Origin: ZC4RG30 sp963777735
GTDB lineage: Bacteria; Pseudomonadota; Gammaproteobacteria; Steroidobacterales; Steroidobacteraceae
Direction: 5' to 3'
Assembly: GCA_963777735.1 (NCBI GenBank)
Contig: CAVZRQ010000009.1
Coordinates: 1 to 64,000 of the forward strand
DNA: 64,000 bases
The position numbers and the translations under genes were made by a program. The stretch's first letter is position 1. Every line of letters starts with the position of its first letter. The notes beneath the pieces are model-generated. The model was not told the origin of the DNA, made no database searches, and saw only the letters and a list, made by a program, of their open reading frames with translations. Below are positions 16,505 to 24,572 of this stretch, piece by piece.

Positions 16505-19500
16505 TCAGAAGTCCATCGACAGATTGATCGAGTAACGACGGCCCACCAGATCATCGAACGGGCTGAAGCTGCCGAATCCGTTGCGCGGATCCCGCAGATC
16601 GTACCCACCCGCAGAGGGCTTCGTATCCAGCAGGTTGTTGATGCTGATCGAAGCATTCACTGGCCCGAAGCGGGTGCCCGCCGTGGCAGTGAACATGTTG
16701 TTGGCGTGATAGCCGGCGAACAACGGGTTCCGGTGCAGGTCCGGACCGTTCTGGCCGTCGGCACTCAGCTGGGTGGCGAAGTTGCTCGCCGTCTGGGTGC
16801 CGAGGCGATACATCCAGGTCACGCCCACGCGATTGCCCGTGCCCCAGTTGTAGTTCACGCCCATGTTGCTGCGAATCTTCGAGGCACCGCCATAGCCGGC
16901 ATAGTCATCGGTGAAGGCAGCGCCATAGCGCTGGATCTGGTCGATGAGATAGTTGCCGGAGATGTTGACGGACAGCGAACCTGGCGCATTCGCGAAGCCC
17001 ATGTCCACCAGCGGTGCGGACCAGCGCACTGACACATCCAGACCGCGAATCACCAGCTTGCCCTGGTTGCCGAAGGAGTTGAACACCCGCTGCAGCGCGC
17101 CCGTGGTCGGCTCGCGCTCGATCAGGCTGCAGAACCCGTATGGATCATCCAGCGCATAGCTCGGGTTCAGACCATTGATGTTGTAGCAGCTGTTGATGAT
17201 CTGGCCAGTCTGCACCACCTCGATCGGATCCGTGACCCGCGCCTCGTACCAGTCGACCGTTCCCGAGATGCGGCTCAGCAGCGCATGCTCGAACGGCGAC
17301 CGGAACGCCAGGCCCATCGTCCAGGTGTCACCCCTCTCGTTCTTGAGGTCAGGGTTACCCACGACCAGCGCCGCGCCGCCCGCAATATCCCAGAGCGCCT
17401 GGTTGTTGTGGTACTCGGAAGCGTTGTTGCCACCCCAGGCGTTGATCTGTGCGGAGCATAGAGCCTGCAGCTGCGCCCGGATGGCAGGGGCCGTGGTATC
17501 TGAATTGTTCAGCGTGGTGCCCTGAGTGGGGCCCGGGAACACGGCGGCGAGCGTAGTGGTGTTGCGGCAGGGGTCAGAAGGGATGCTGGCGAACTGCGAG
17601 CTACCCGAGGGGGTGGCAAACAGCTCGGACATGTTCGGCGCACGCTCGGCGCGGTTGTAGCCGCCCCGCACACGCAGCCAGTCGACTGGTTCCCAGCTGC
17701 CCAGGGCCTTGTAGGTCTCCACTTGCTGGCCCGTGCTGTACTTCGAGCTGCGAGCACCGAGCTCGAGTTCGAGAGTGCGGATCAATGGCAGATCCTTCAG
17801 CAATGGAATCAGCAGCTCTCCGAACACTTCCTTGGCAGACACGGCTTCGTCGATGTCGCCCGAAGCGAACTGGCCGGCGGACGCGTCGTTGATATAGTCG
17901 CGCTCGCGCAGCGAATCCGGCGTGTACTGGTAGTCGTTGTTGCGATAGCTGGCACCCACCGAGCCGCGCATCTCGCCGGCCGGCAGATCGGCCACATGGC
18001 CCTGCGCGGTGAACTCATGCACCCGCTGCGTCATCTTGTTGCGGTCGATCTGGTTCGTCGAGATTGCGTCGATGCAATCCTGCGAGACCACGAGGTCGTA
18101 GTCGAAGGGGTTGATGCCGCTGGTGCAGGTGAAGTACTTCGAACTCGGGCCAGTCTCCGCATAGCCCTGACCCCAGTTCGGAGCGGAGATGATCTTCTGG
18201 TAGTTCACCGCCGAGGTGAACCCGTTGTAATTGGTCTGGGTCAGGGATTCGCCATAGGAGGTGTAGATCTCCCAGGTCCAGTCAGAAAGCCCGAGGTCAC
18301 CGCGCAGGCCGGCCGCAAACTGGAACAGGTTGCCGGTGTTTTCGGTGCCACGTGGTGGCAGGAAGCCCAATGTCTGGTTGATCTGCCAGCCGGCATTCGG
18401 TCCGCAGTTGGCCAGCGCCTGTCCCGTGATGGGATCAATCGCCCGGATGTACGAAGCGCCACCGGTGGGGTTGACCAGTGCGCCCACGGCACCGGGATTC
18501 GTGGCCAGCGAGTACTGCTGGCAGGCGTTGAGCCCGCGGAAGGGATTGGCCGCATTCACTCCCGTGGTGGCGATGGTGGCCGCCCCGGAACGCGATTCCA
18601 GCAGCCGGCGCAGCTCGCCGCGGGTGAGCACAGTGCCCGATGCCGAAAGCACATCGCCCGGCAGCGGGAACGCCTGGGCCATGGTGCAGCCGCCCGTCGG
18701 GGCGCAGCTCGTGCCTTTCGTTCCGCCCGGCAGATACTCGGCACGCGTCTGTCCGACCACCTGGCCGGACGCCGGCACCTGGATCATGGACGGCAGATAG
18801 ACGGCATCGCCGCCCTGGCTGGTATGGAACGGAACGATCGCTGCGAATCCAGGCCCCTGGTACGGCGCAGGCTCGCGGCGCGTCTCGGTGCTGGAGGTGG
18901 CGAAATTGAAGTTCGAGAACGCCGACAGGCGATCACTGAAATCGAAGGTGGCGCGCCCGAACAGCGTGTAGGCCTCGCGCGGGCTGGAGAGCCAGCGTCC
19001 GTAGTCGACGCGATTGCTGGTCGGGTTGCAACGCTCGCCGGCGAATGGGCCGCCGGCGGCGACGCCCAGGGACGTGAACGTGCAGGTTACTTCCTCGGGA
19101 TTGGCCGGCGTGCCGCCAAGGGGGATGTTGTAGCCCTGGGGTCCGAAGTAAAGGCTCGCGGCACCCGTGCCCGTCTGGGAGTTGCGTGTGAAGAGGGTTC
19201 CGTCCGGATTCATGAAGAAGCCGCCACCGAATGGCGTGCCCGTCGCGTTCGCGACGCAGCTCTGGCGTACCCCGCCGACGAAGCAGTCGCGGTCGCTGAA
19301 GACATTGTTGATTTCAGTGAGCGTGGGCGAATTGCCGTTCCATGCCCGCTGCAGTCCGTTGTAGGTGCCGGTGGTGCCGCCCGCCGAGTAATACGGTTCG
19401 TCGGCGAAGAGGAAGTCGCCCGAATTCGAGTAGGGGGATTCCATCACCTCGCGGAAGAAGTCGCGTTCTTTCCAGTAGGACACTTCGCGCTTGGTGTATT

Positions 19501-20275
19501 CGATGCCGACCACGGCATGGCCCTTCTCGGAGCCGAACTTGCCGCCCATCAGGGTGCCGATCTGGTATTCGCCGCCATCGCCCACGGCGTTGATGCCGCC
19601 GCGCACCCGCACACTCATGCCTTCGAAGGTGTCGCGGAACTGGATGTTGGTCACGCCGGCCAGCGCGTCCGCGCCGTATACGGCCGAGGCGCCACCCGTG
19701 ATGACTTCGATGTTGCCGATGGCAATCGAAGGAATGGTGTTCAGGTCGACCGTCATCGAGGCGTTGAGCGGCATGCCGCGATGCCCGTCCACCAGCACCA
19801 GCGAGCGGTTGGCGCCCAGGCCACGCAGGTTCACGTTCGCAGCACCCGGCACCACGATGCCGATCATGCCGGCGCTGTCCGGCAGCAGGGACATGTTGAA
19901 CATGTCGCCCGTGCCACGACCGCCGTCCACGCCATTGGCGCCCTGCAGCGAAGTGACCGCGCCACCGCCCATGCCCGCGCCGCCCACCATGAACTGCGGC
20001 AGGTCGTTGAGGGCCTGCTCGACCGAGACGAAGGTGCTGTCTTCCAGCTGCTGGCGATCGACGGTCACCATCGGGCTGTTGCTGATGAGGTCCTTGCGGA
20101 CGATGCGCGAACCGGTGACGCGCACTTCTTCGAGTTCTGCGATCGGTTCTTCGGTGGCTGCGGCTTCCGCGGCCTGGCCGGTCGGCGCATAGCTGTAAAT
20201 CGCTGCTGATCCGAGAATGGCGGCGATCGCCGCGCCCACGAGATTCTGTCCGTTGCCGGATTTGTGTTGAGACAC
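16505..20275 (-). CDS. Very large TonB-dependent outer-membrane receptor
   Basis: A 1256-residue outer-membrane active transporter. It has a signal peptide (about residues 1-35, cleavage near GQAAEA), a TonB-box-like segment ELEEVRVTGSRI, and a plug domain (about 55-190) with VNLRGLGANRSLVLVDGHRG and IEVITGGASAVYGADALAGVTN. A 22-strand-type barrel ends RRYSINLSMDF with the C-terminal aromatic needed for assembly. It is much longer than siderophore receptors (700-800 residues), implying large extracellular loops; several Cys pairs (for example DCFVGGVRQSC) could cross-link them. The start is GTG 20275 with GGGGGAA upstream. Substrate unknown: a polymer, peptide or iron complex are all possible. 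It is monocistronic. Confidence 0.93.
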   Translation of the reverse strand: MSQHKSGNGQNLVGAAIAAILGSAAIYSYAPTGQAAEAAATEEPIAELEEVRVTGSRIVRKDLISNSPMVTVDRQQLEDSTFVSVEQALNDLPQFMVGGAGMGGGAVTSLQGANGVDGGRGTGDMFNMSLLPDSAGMIGIVVPGAANVNLRGLGANRSLVLVDGHRGMPLNASMTVDLNTIPSIAIGNIEVITGGASAVYGADALAGVTNIQFRDTFEGMSVRVRGGINAVGDGGEYQIGTLMGGKFGSEKGHAVVGIEYTKREVSYWKERDFFREVMESPYSNSGDFLFADEPYYSAGGTTGTYNGLQRAWNGNSPTLTEINNVFSDRDCFVGGVRQSCVANATGTPFGGGFFMNPDGTLFTRNSQTGTGAASLYFGPQGYNIPLGGTPANPEEVTCTFTSLGVAAGGPFAGERCNPTSNRVDYGRWLSSPREAYTLFGRATFDFSDRLSAFSNFNFATSSTETRREPAPYQGPGFAAIVPFHTSQGGDAVYLPSMIQVPASGQVVGQTRAEYLPGGTKGTSCAPTGGCTMAQAFPLPGDVLSASGTVLTRGELRRLLESRSGAATIATTGVNAANPFRGLNACQQYSLATNPGAVGALVNPTGGASYIRAIDPITGQALANCGPNAGWQINQTLGFLPPRGTENTGNLFQFAAGLRGDLGLSDWTWEIYTSYGESLTQTNYNGFTSAVNYQKIISAPNWGQGYAETGPSSKYFTCTSGINPFDYDLVVSQDCIDAISTNQIDRNKMTQRVHEFTAQGHVADLPAGEMRGSVGASYRNNDYQYTPDSLRERDYINDASAGQFASGDIDEAVSAKEVFGELLIPLLKDLPLIRTLELELGARSSKYSTGQQVETYKALGSWEPVDWLRVRGGYNRAERAPNMSELFATPSGSSQFASIPSDPCRNTTTLAAVFPGPTQGTTLNNSDTTAPAIRAQLQALCSAQINAWGGNNASEYHNNQALWDIAGGAALVVGNPDLKNERGDTWTMGLAFRSPFEHALLSRISGTVDWYEARVTDPIEVVQTGQIINSCYNINGLNPSYALDDPYGFCSLIEREPTTGALQRVFNSFGNQGKLVIRGLDVSVRWSAPLVDMGFANAPGSLSVNISGNYLIDQIQRYGAAFTDDYAGYGGASKIRSNMGVNYNWGTGNRVGVTWMYRLGTQTASNFATQLSADGQNGPDLHRNPLFAGYHANNMFTATAGTRFGPVNASISINNLLDTKPSAGGYDLRDPRNGFGSFSPFDDLVGRRYSINLSMDF

Positions 20276-20278
20276 TAT

Positions 20279-20314
20279 GAATTCCCCCTGTTCTTTTGAA
20301 TGGAACGGGAATTC
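20279..20314 (-). promoter_or_regulatory. Leader hairpin able to mask the TonB-receptor ribosome-binding site
   Basis: The minus-strand leader contains GAATTCCC (from 20307-20314) and, 20 nt later, GGGAATTC (20279-20286). The second copy is part of the Shine-Dalgarno sequence GGGGGAATTC in front of the GTG start. The perfect 8-bp pairing would sequester the SD in the mRNA. The rest of the gap to 20424 is A/T-rich (a TATATA tract near 20372-20377) and probably holds the promoter. Confidence 0.45.
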
Positions 20315-20424
20315 CCATCCAGACGGCTATCAGGCGTGTCTGAAGAGTTTTCCCGTAAGACCAAGGGGGTTATATATGCGAACTACTCGCGCTACCAAAT
20401 ATTCAAATGGTTATGAGTCGCGCA

Positions 20425-21462
20425 TTATGCGCGCCGCAAAGCACGGTTCAGCGCCAATGTGGCAAGCAAAAGCAACGCTGCGCCCGCGTTGTGCGCAGTG
20501 GCGAGCCACAGCGGAAAACCTTTCAGCACCATGAAACTGCCGATGGCCAGCTGCAGCAGCAGCGCTGCCATGGCGGCTGCGGCCGCGAAGCGGCTGTTGC
20601 GCTCGAGGCGCGTGCGCCAGGTCATGACAGCAGCGAACAGCAATGACAGCGAGGCCACCACCGCTCCCAGCCGATGCGTGAAATGAATGGCAACGCGGGC
20701 CGGATGATCGAGCACGCCGCCTTCGTAGTTGATGCCGAGCCCGCGCCACAGCACGAAGGCTTCGCCGAAATCCGCTTCCGGCCACCAGCTGGCCTGGCAC
20801 TTCGGCAGATCCGGGCAGGCCACGGCCGCATAGTTGGTGCTGGTCCAGCCGCCGAGCATGATCTGGATGACGAGCGCGATCAGCGCCACCAGCGCCACGC
20901 GCCGCAGGAACTGCGGCGCCGGGCGCAGCAACGCGGCGGTGCTGCCGCCACCCATCGCCGAGCGAGTGCCCGACCAGGGGTCTGAAGAGCGGCGGCGCAG
21001 CGTGAGCCACAACCACCAGAGCATCGACAAGGTGGTGAAGCCGAATACCAGATGCAGGGAGACGATCAGCGGCTTGAGCAGCAGCGTGACCGTCCACATG
21101 CCCAGCAGTCCCTGGAAGATCACCATTCCCACCAGTGCGAGTGGCAACCCCACCGGCACATCGCCGTGCCGGCGCCAGCGCAGTGCCAGCACGGCCATGA
21201 CCACGATCAGGAGGCCCAGCGTCGAGGCGCCGTAGCGATGGATCATCTCGCGCCAGGCCTTGCCGAGATGCAGCGGCGAATCGGCCGTGCCGGCTTCTGC
21301 GGCCGCAGCGGCCGCCGGCGTGACATGCCCGTAGCAACCCGGCCAGTCGGGGCAGCCGAGGCCGGCATCGGTCAGCCGCACATAGGCGCCAAACACCACC
21401 ACGCAGAATGCCAGCAGCATTGCGGCAAGGGCCAGACGTCGGAGCACGATGATGCGGTACAC
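20425..21462 (-). CDS. ctaA: Heme A synthase (COX15/CtaA)
   Basis: Inner-membrane enzyme that oxidises the heme O methyl group to the formyl group of heme A for aa3-type cytochrome oxidase. The 345-residue protein has eight predicted membrane helices, the YVRLTDAGLGCPDWPGCYG start block, EMIHRYGAS and SLHLVFGF heme-ligand His segments in the first half, and CPDLPKCQ plus HFTHRLGA in the second half. The start is GTG at 21462, 6 nt after the SCO-like gene stop. It works with ctaB, found separately at 34.6 kb, and with the cox genes on the right. Confidence 0.95.
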   Translation of the reverse strand: MYRIIVLRRLALAAMLLAFCVVVFGAYVRLTDAGLGCPDWPGCYGHVTPAAAAAAEAGTADSPLHLGKAWREMIHRYGASTLGLLIVVMAVLALRWRRHGDVPVGLPLALVGMVIFQGLLGMWTVTLLLKPLIVSLHLVFGFTTLSMLWWLWLTLRRRSSDPWSGTRSAMGGGSTAALLRPAPQFLRRVALVALIALVIQIMLGGWTSTNYAAVACPDLPKCQASWWPEADFGEAFVLWRGLGINYEGGVLDHPARVAIHFTHRLGAVVASLSLLFAAVMTWRTRLERNSRFAAAAAMAALLLQLAIGSFMVLKGFPLWLATAHNAGAALLLLATLALNRALRRA

Positions 21463-21468
21463 GGGCGG

Positions 21469-22026
21469 TTATCCGATGTGCGAGAGCTTCAACAGGTTCT
21501 TCAGATCTTCGAGCAGGCCGCGCGGGTTTTCACGCACGTCGTAACGCAGCACGATGTTGCCGTTCGGGTCGACGACAAACAGCCAGTTGCGCAGATCTCC
21601 TTCGGGCAGCACCGCGAAGACTTCCGCGGCAGAGGCCGTATCGCTGACATCGAACACCTTGATGCCTTCGTGTTCCTTGTCGAGGTAGGCGAGGTCGCAG
21701 CAATTGGCGGTGGCGAGCAGGGCGCGATTCACGCGCGTCATCTCCTTGTTCAGCGACAGCCGCGTCTGGCGGGCAAGCACCAGCGCCTGGCGGCAGGCCT
21801 CATCGCAGTTTCCGTCGCCCACGTAGACCAGCGCCCATTTGTCGAGCAATGGCGCGGCGCCGCCGGGCATCTGCCGCACCGGCAGCAGCAACTCGCCGTG
21901 GTTGGTGCCACCGGCCGGGCGCCAGCCCACTGCGTAATAAAGCGTGAAGGCGGCCGCCAGCGGCACGAAGAACAGGGCGACCAGGAGCAGCAACGTGCGC
22001 CGCTGCGATTTGGGAGCTTCAGACAT
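21469..22026 (-). CDS. SCO-like thioredoxin-fold protein, cytochrome oxidase assembly
   Basis: A 185-residue membrane-anchored protein (one N-terminal helix, about residues 12-30, then a periplasmic domain). A C-x3-C motif (NCDEAC, near residue 73) stands where SCO1/SenC proteins bind copper. The VVDPNGNIVLRYD strand matches the SCO C-terminal beta strand. The usual copper-ligand His just before that strand (DHS in SCO1) is not seen; the position reads GDLRNW. It may therefore be a thiol-disulfide or structural helper rather than a copper donor. The gene overlaps SURF1 by 8 nt and precedes ctaA by 6 nt, which supports a role in oxidase biogenesis. Confidence 0.75.
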   Translation of the reverse strand: MSEAPKSQRRTLLLLVALFFVPLAAAFTLYYAVGWRPAGGTNHGELLLPVRQMPGGAAPLLDKWALVYVGDGNCDEACRQALVLARQTRLSLNKEMTRVNRALLATANCCDLAYLDKEHEGIKVFDVSDTASAAEVFAVLPEGDLRNWLFVVDPNGNIVLRYDVRENPRGLLEDLKNLLKLSHIG

Positions 22027-22726
22027 CTCTTCTCTTCAGGTTGAATCCGATGAACAGGCCGAGGGCCAGCAGCGCGAAGGCCCACCACTGCACGGCATAG
22101 GCGTAATTGCGCTCCGGTGCGACCCCGGGTGGTCGCCAGTCACGAAGATACCCGGGACCGGAATCCGCGTCCAAGAGCAGCACCGGTGGCAACAACTGCG
22201 CGCCCAATGCCTGCTGCAGCTGCTCATGTGTGGGAAAACTGGTGACGCGCGGCCAGCTGCCTTCGCCAAGCGGCGCCTGCTGCCCCGAAGCCATGCCCGC
22301 CACCGGCAGCGTCGAGAGACGACCGGTAAGGCGCTGCACGCCCTCTGCCTGCAGCGTCACATCCGGCAGCTGCTCGCGGAAACCGGAGAATGGCACCCAG
22401 CCGCGGTTCACGAGCAGCCGGCTGCCATCGGCCAGCTGCAGCACCGACAGCACCTCGTAGCCGGGCTGGCCCTGGTGCGACATGTTGTCGAGCAGGAACT
22501 GCCGCTGAGGATCGAATTCGCCGCCGACAAACACCCGGGAAAAACGCGGCAATCGCGGCAGTGTTTCGGAGGTGGATTCGATGGCCGGCACATCGGCGCG
22601 GGTGAAGGCCTGCCATTGTTCACTGCGGTGCTCGCCGCGGTGGAATTGCCAGAGCCCCAGCGACACGAACAGGGCAACCGCCGCCACCGTCAGCAGCAGC
22701 CAGTACCAGCGTGGGGCAAAACGCAC
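22019..22726 (-). CDS. SURF1 family cytochrome oxidase assembly protein
   Basis: Inner-membrane assembly factor that helps insert heme A into subunit I. Two membrane helices bracket a periplasmic domain: WYWLLLTVAAVALFVSLGLW near the start and YAVQWWAFALLALGLFIGF near the end. Family motifs include LGLWQFHRGE, VNRGWVPF and NYAYAVQWWAFA. An upstream ATG at 22786 is in frame but lies beyond the minus-strand promoter, so the GTG at 22726 (RFAPRWYWLL; 235 residues) with AAGGTG upstream is chosen. It overlaps the SCO-like gene by 8 nt. The start is the least certain part. Confidence 0.88.
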   Translation of the reverse strand: MRFAPRWYWLLLTVAAVALFVSLGLWQFHRGEHRSEQWQAFTRADVPAIESTSETLPRLPRFSRVFVGGEFDPQRQFLLDNMSHQGQPGYEVLSVLQLADGSRLLVNRGWVPFSGFREQLPDVTLQAEGVQRLTGRLSTLPVAGMASGQQAPLGEGSWPRVTSFPTHEQLQQALGAQLLPPVLLLDADSGPGYLRDWRPPGVAPERNYAYAVQWWAFALLALGLFIGFNLKRRDV

Positions 22727-22759
22727 AGCCAATTCACACCTTGAGCCGGAATCGCGGCC

Positions 22760-22767
22760 TTTATAAT
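22760..22767. promoter_or_regulatory. Bidirectional -10 region between SURF1 and DUF2909 genes
   Basis: Plus strand: a perfect TATAAT at 22762-22767 with a weak TTGAGC 15 nt upstream. The predicted start coincides with the ATG at 22774, so the small gene would be leaderless. Minus strand: TATAAA (22765 down to 22760) with TTGTCA 15 nt upstream would start near 22753, giving SURF1 a leader of about 27 nt from GTG 22726. The two -10 boxes overlap on a TTATAA palindrome, so the promoters must compete. Confidence 0.5.
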
Positions 22768-22773
22768 CAGCCA

Positions 22774-22980
22774 ATGGACCTGACAAAACTGATCATCATC
22801 GTCGCGCTCATCGCCATCATCGGCAGCCTGGGTTCGGCACTGTTCCAGCTCTCGCGCGGCACCGGCGATTCGCAGAAGATGCTGCGCGCGCTCACCTGGC
22901 GCATCAGCCTTTCCGTGGGGCTGTTCCTGCTGCTGCTGCTGGCGTGGCGGATGGGTTACATCCGCCCGCACGGCCTGTAA
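22774..22980 (+). CDS. Twin transmembrane protein, DUF2909 family
   Basis: A 68-residue inner-membrane protein with two hydrophobic helices (LIIIVALIAIIGSLGSALF and ISLSVGLFLLLLLAW) joined by a short polar loop (QLSRGTGDSQKMLRALTWR). Family members sit in cytochrome oxidase clusters beside SURF1, as here; their exact role is unknown. The ATG at 22774 lies exactly where transcription from the TATAAT box should begin. The gene converges on coxC with only 4 nt between them. Confidence 0.85.
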   Translation: MDLTKLIIIVALIAIIGSLGSALFQLSRGTGDSQKMLRALTWRISLSVGLFLLLLLAWRMGYIRPHGL

Positions 22981-22984
22981 CGCG

Positions 22985-23872
22985 TCAGATCCAGTAGACG
23001 AAGACGAACAGGATCAGCCAGACCACGTCCACGAAGTGCCAGTACCAGGCCACCGCCTCGAAGGCGAAGTGGCGCTGCGGCGTGAAGTGACCCTTCATGG
23101 TGCGCAGCCAGATCACCGTCAGCATGATCGCGCCAATCGTCACATGCAGGCCGTGGAAGCCGGTGAGCATGAAGAACGTGGAGCCGTAGATGCCGGTCGA
23201 AAGCTTCAGGCCCAGCTCGTGGTAGGCATGCGCGTATTCCTCCGCCTGCAGATACACGAACAGGAAGCCCAGCATCCAGGTGGCGGCGAGGAAGATGTTC
23301 AGCATCGCCCGGTTGCCGGCACGCAGCGCGTGATGCGCGATGGTGAGCGTGACACCCGAGGTCAGCAGGATGGCCGTGTTCCACGCCGGCAGACCGAACG
23401 CGGGGATGGTCTCGAAGGTGCCATCGGCCTTGCCGCCGACGATTCCCGGGCCGTTGGTGGGCCAGGCCGCATCGAATTCCGGCCACAGCAGCATGCTGTT
23501 GAAAATCTTCACGCCCTCGCCCGACAGCCAGGGAACGGAAAGCTGCCGCGCGTAGAACAGCGCGCCGAAGAACACCGCGAAGAAGAACACCTCGGACATG
23601 ATGAACCAGATCATTCCCATGCGGAATGAACGGTCCACGTCGAGGTTGTACATGCCCTGCTGGTTCTCGTTGACGACGGTCCGGAACCAGAAGAAGAACA
23701 ACGACAGGATCAGCAGCGCGCCGGGCAGGAACGCCCAGCCGCTGGCCCATTCATTCATGAAGCTGACAGCACCGAGCATCAGGGTGAACAGGCCGACCGA
23801 GCCGAAAATCGGCCAGGGGCTGCTGTGCGGAACGTAGTACTTGGCCGAGTCGTGCTCTGTGTGTGTGCTCAT
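22985..23872 (-). CDS. coxC: Cytochrome c oxidase subunit III
   Basis: Core subunit III of the aa3-type oxidase, which stabilises proton uptake and turnover. The 295-residue protein has about seven membrane helices and the family blocks FRMGMIWFIMSEVFFFAVFFGALFY, TSGVTLTIAHHAL, FMLTGFHGLHVTIGA and the C-terminal AVAWYWHFVDVVWLILFVFVYW. It is the last gene of coxB-coxA-small ORF-ctaG-coxC and starts 5 nt after the ctaG stop. Confidence 0.97.
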   Translation of the reverse strand: MSTHTEHDSAKYYVPHSSPWPIFGSVGLFTLMLGAVSFMNEWASGWAFLPGALLILSLFFFWFRTVVNENQQGMYNLDVDRSFRMGMIWFIMSEVFFFAVFFGALFYARQLSVPWLSGEGVKIFNSMLLWPEFDAAWPTNGPGIVGGKADGTFETIPAFGLPAWNTAILLTSGVTLTIAHHALRAGNRAMLNIFLAATWMLGFLFVYLQAEEYAHAYHELGLKLSTGIYGSTFFMLTGFHGLHVTIGAIMLTVIWLRTMKGHFTPQRHFAFEAVAWYWHFVDVVWLILFVFVYWI

Positions 23873-23877
23873 GTGAT

Positions 23878-24429
23878 TTAGCGCCGGGCTACCGGCCCCT
23901 GTGTGTCGTAAAAGGTGTAAGCCAGGGTGATGCGATCCACGTACTTCGGCAGTGCGGGATCAACAAAAAAACGGACCGGCATGTGTTTCTGCTCGCCCAC
24001 TGCAAACTGCTGCGGGGTGAAGCAGAAACATTCGGTCTTGCGGAAGAAGGGTGTGGCCTTGGAAGGCGCGACATCCGGCACGGCCTGGGCCCAGGTCGCA
24101 TGGCCGGTCTGGTTGGTGGCGAGGAAGTTCGCCTCATACAGCCGACCCGGCTGCACCTGCATGCTCTGCACTTCGGGCTTGAACTGCCAGCTGCCGACGG
24201 TGGGCAGGTTCGCCACGAACTCCACCGTGACGAGGCGCGACTCATCCACCACCGAAGGCATATCGGACGAGCGCACGAGTTCCTTGCGATCACCGTAACC
24301 GGTGACCGCGCAGAGCAGGTCATACAGGGGAACCAGCGCGAAGCCGAAGCCGAAAGCGCCGAGCGCGACGGCCCCGAGCTTCAGGGCCAGCCGCTGGTGA
24401 GCGCCTGATTTTGCCTGCGCGTCTGTCAC
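23878..24429 (-). CDS. ctaG: Cytochrome c oxidase copper chaperone CtaG/Cox11
   Basis: Membrane-anchored periplasmic protein that delivers copper to the CuB site of subunit I. The 183-residue product has one N-terminal helix (ALGAFGFGFALVPLYDLLCAVTGYG), the copper-binding CFCF motif (TECFCFTPQ) and the MPVRFFVDPALP segment. It starts at GTG 24429, overlapping the stop of the 47-codon gene upstream (GTGA), and is followed after 5 nt by coxC. Confidence 0.96.
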   Translation of the reverse strand: MTDAQAKSGAHQRLALKLGAVALGAFGFGFALVPLYDLLCAVTGYGDRKELVRSSDMPSVVDESRLVTVEFVANLPTVGSWQFKPEVQSMQVQPGRLYEANFLATNQTGHATWAQAVPDVAPSKATPFFRKTECFCFTPQQFAVGEQKHMPVRFFVDPALPKYVDRITLAYTFYDTQGPVARR

Positions 24430-24569
24430 CGGTTGATGAACGCCACGATGAACCCGATGTAGACCACGACCGCGAACGCCGCGAGGCGCAGCGCCGTATT
24501 GCGGACACGGCGGCGGCGGGCCGCTGATTCTTCGGGCGTGAGCTCAGGCGCGGTGGAGGCATTCATCAT
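24426..24569 (-). CDS. Small single-span membrane protein of the cox operon (47 aa)
   Basis: A 47-residue reading frame fills the space between coxA and ctaG. It begins MMNASTAPELTPEE, has a basic stretch AARRRRVRN, one hydrophobic helix (LAAFAVVVYIGFIVAFI) and ends NR. Its stop overlaps the GTG of ctaG. Comparable tiny membrane proteins (often called CoxF-like or cytochrome oxidase small assembly proteins) occupy this position in many proteobacterial cox operons. The two tandem ATGs (24569, 24566) are equivalent. The operon position and coupled overlap make it a real gene. Confidence 0.85.
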   Translation of the reverse strand: MMNASTAPELTPEESAARRRRVRNTALRLAAFAVVVYIGFIVAFINR

Positions 24570-24572
24570 GGA

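Noticed and set aside
17723..20209. 828-codon open frame on the plus strand
   Set aside because: Antisense to the TonB receptor; composition is Arg/Gly/Ala-rich without motifs.
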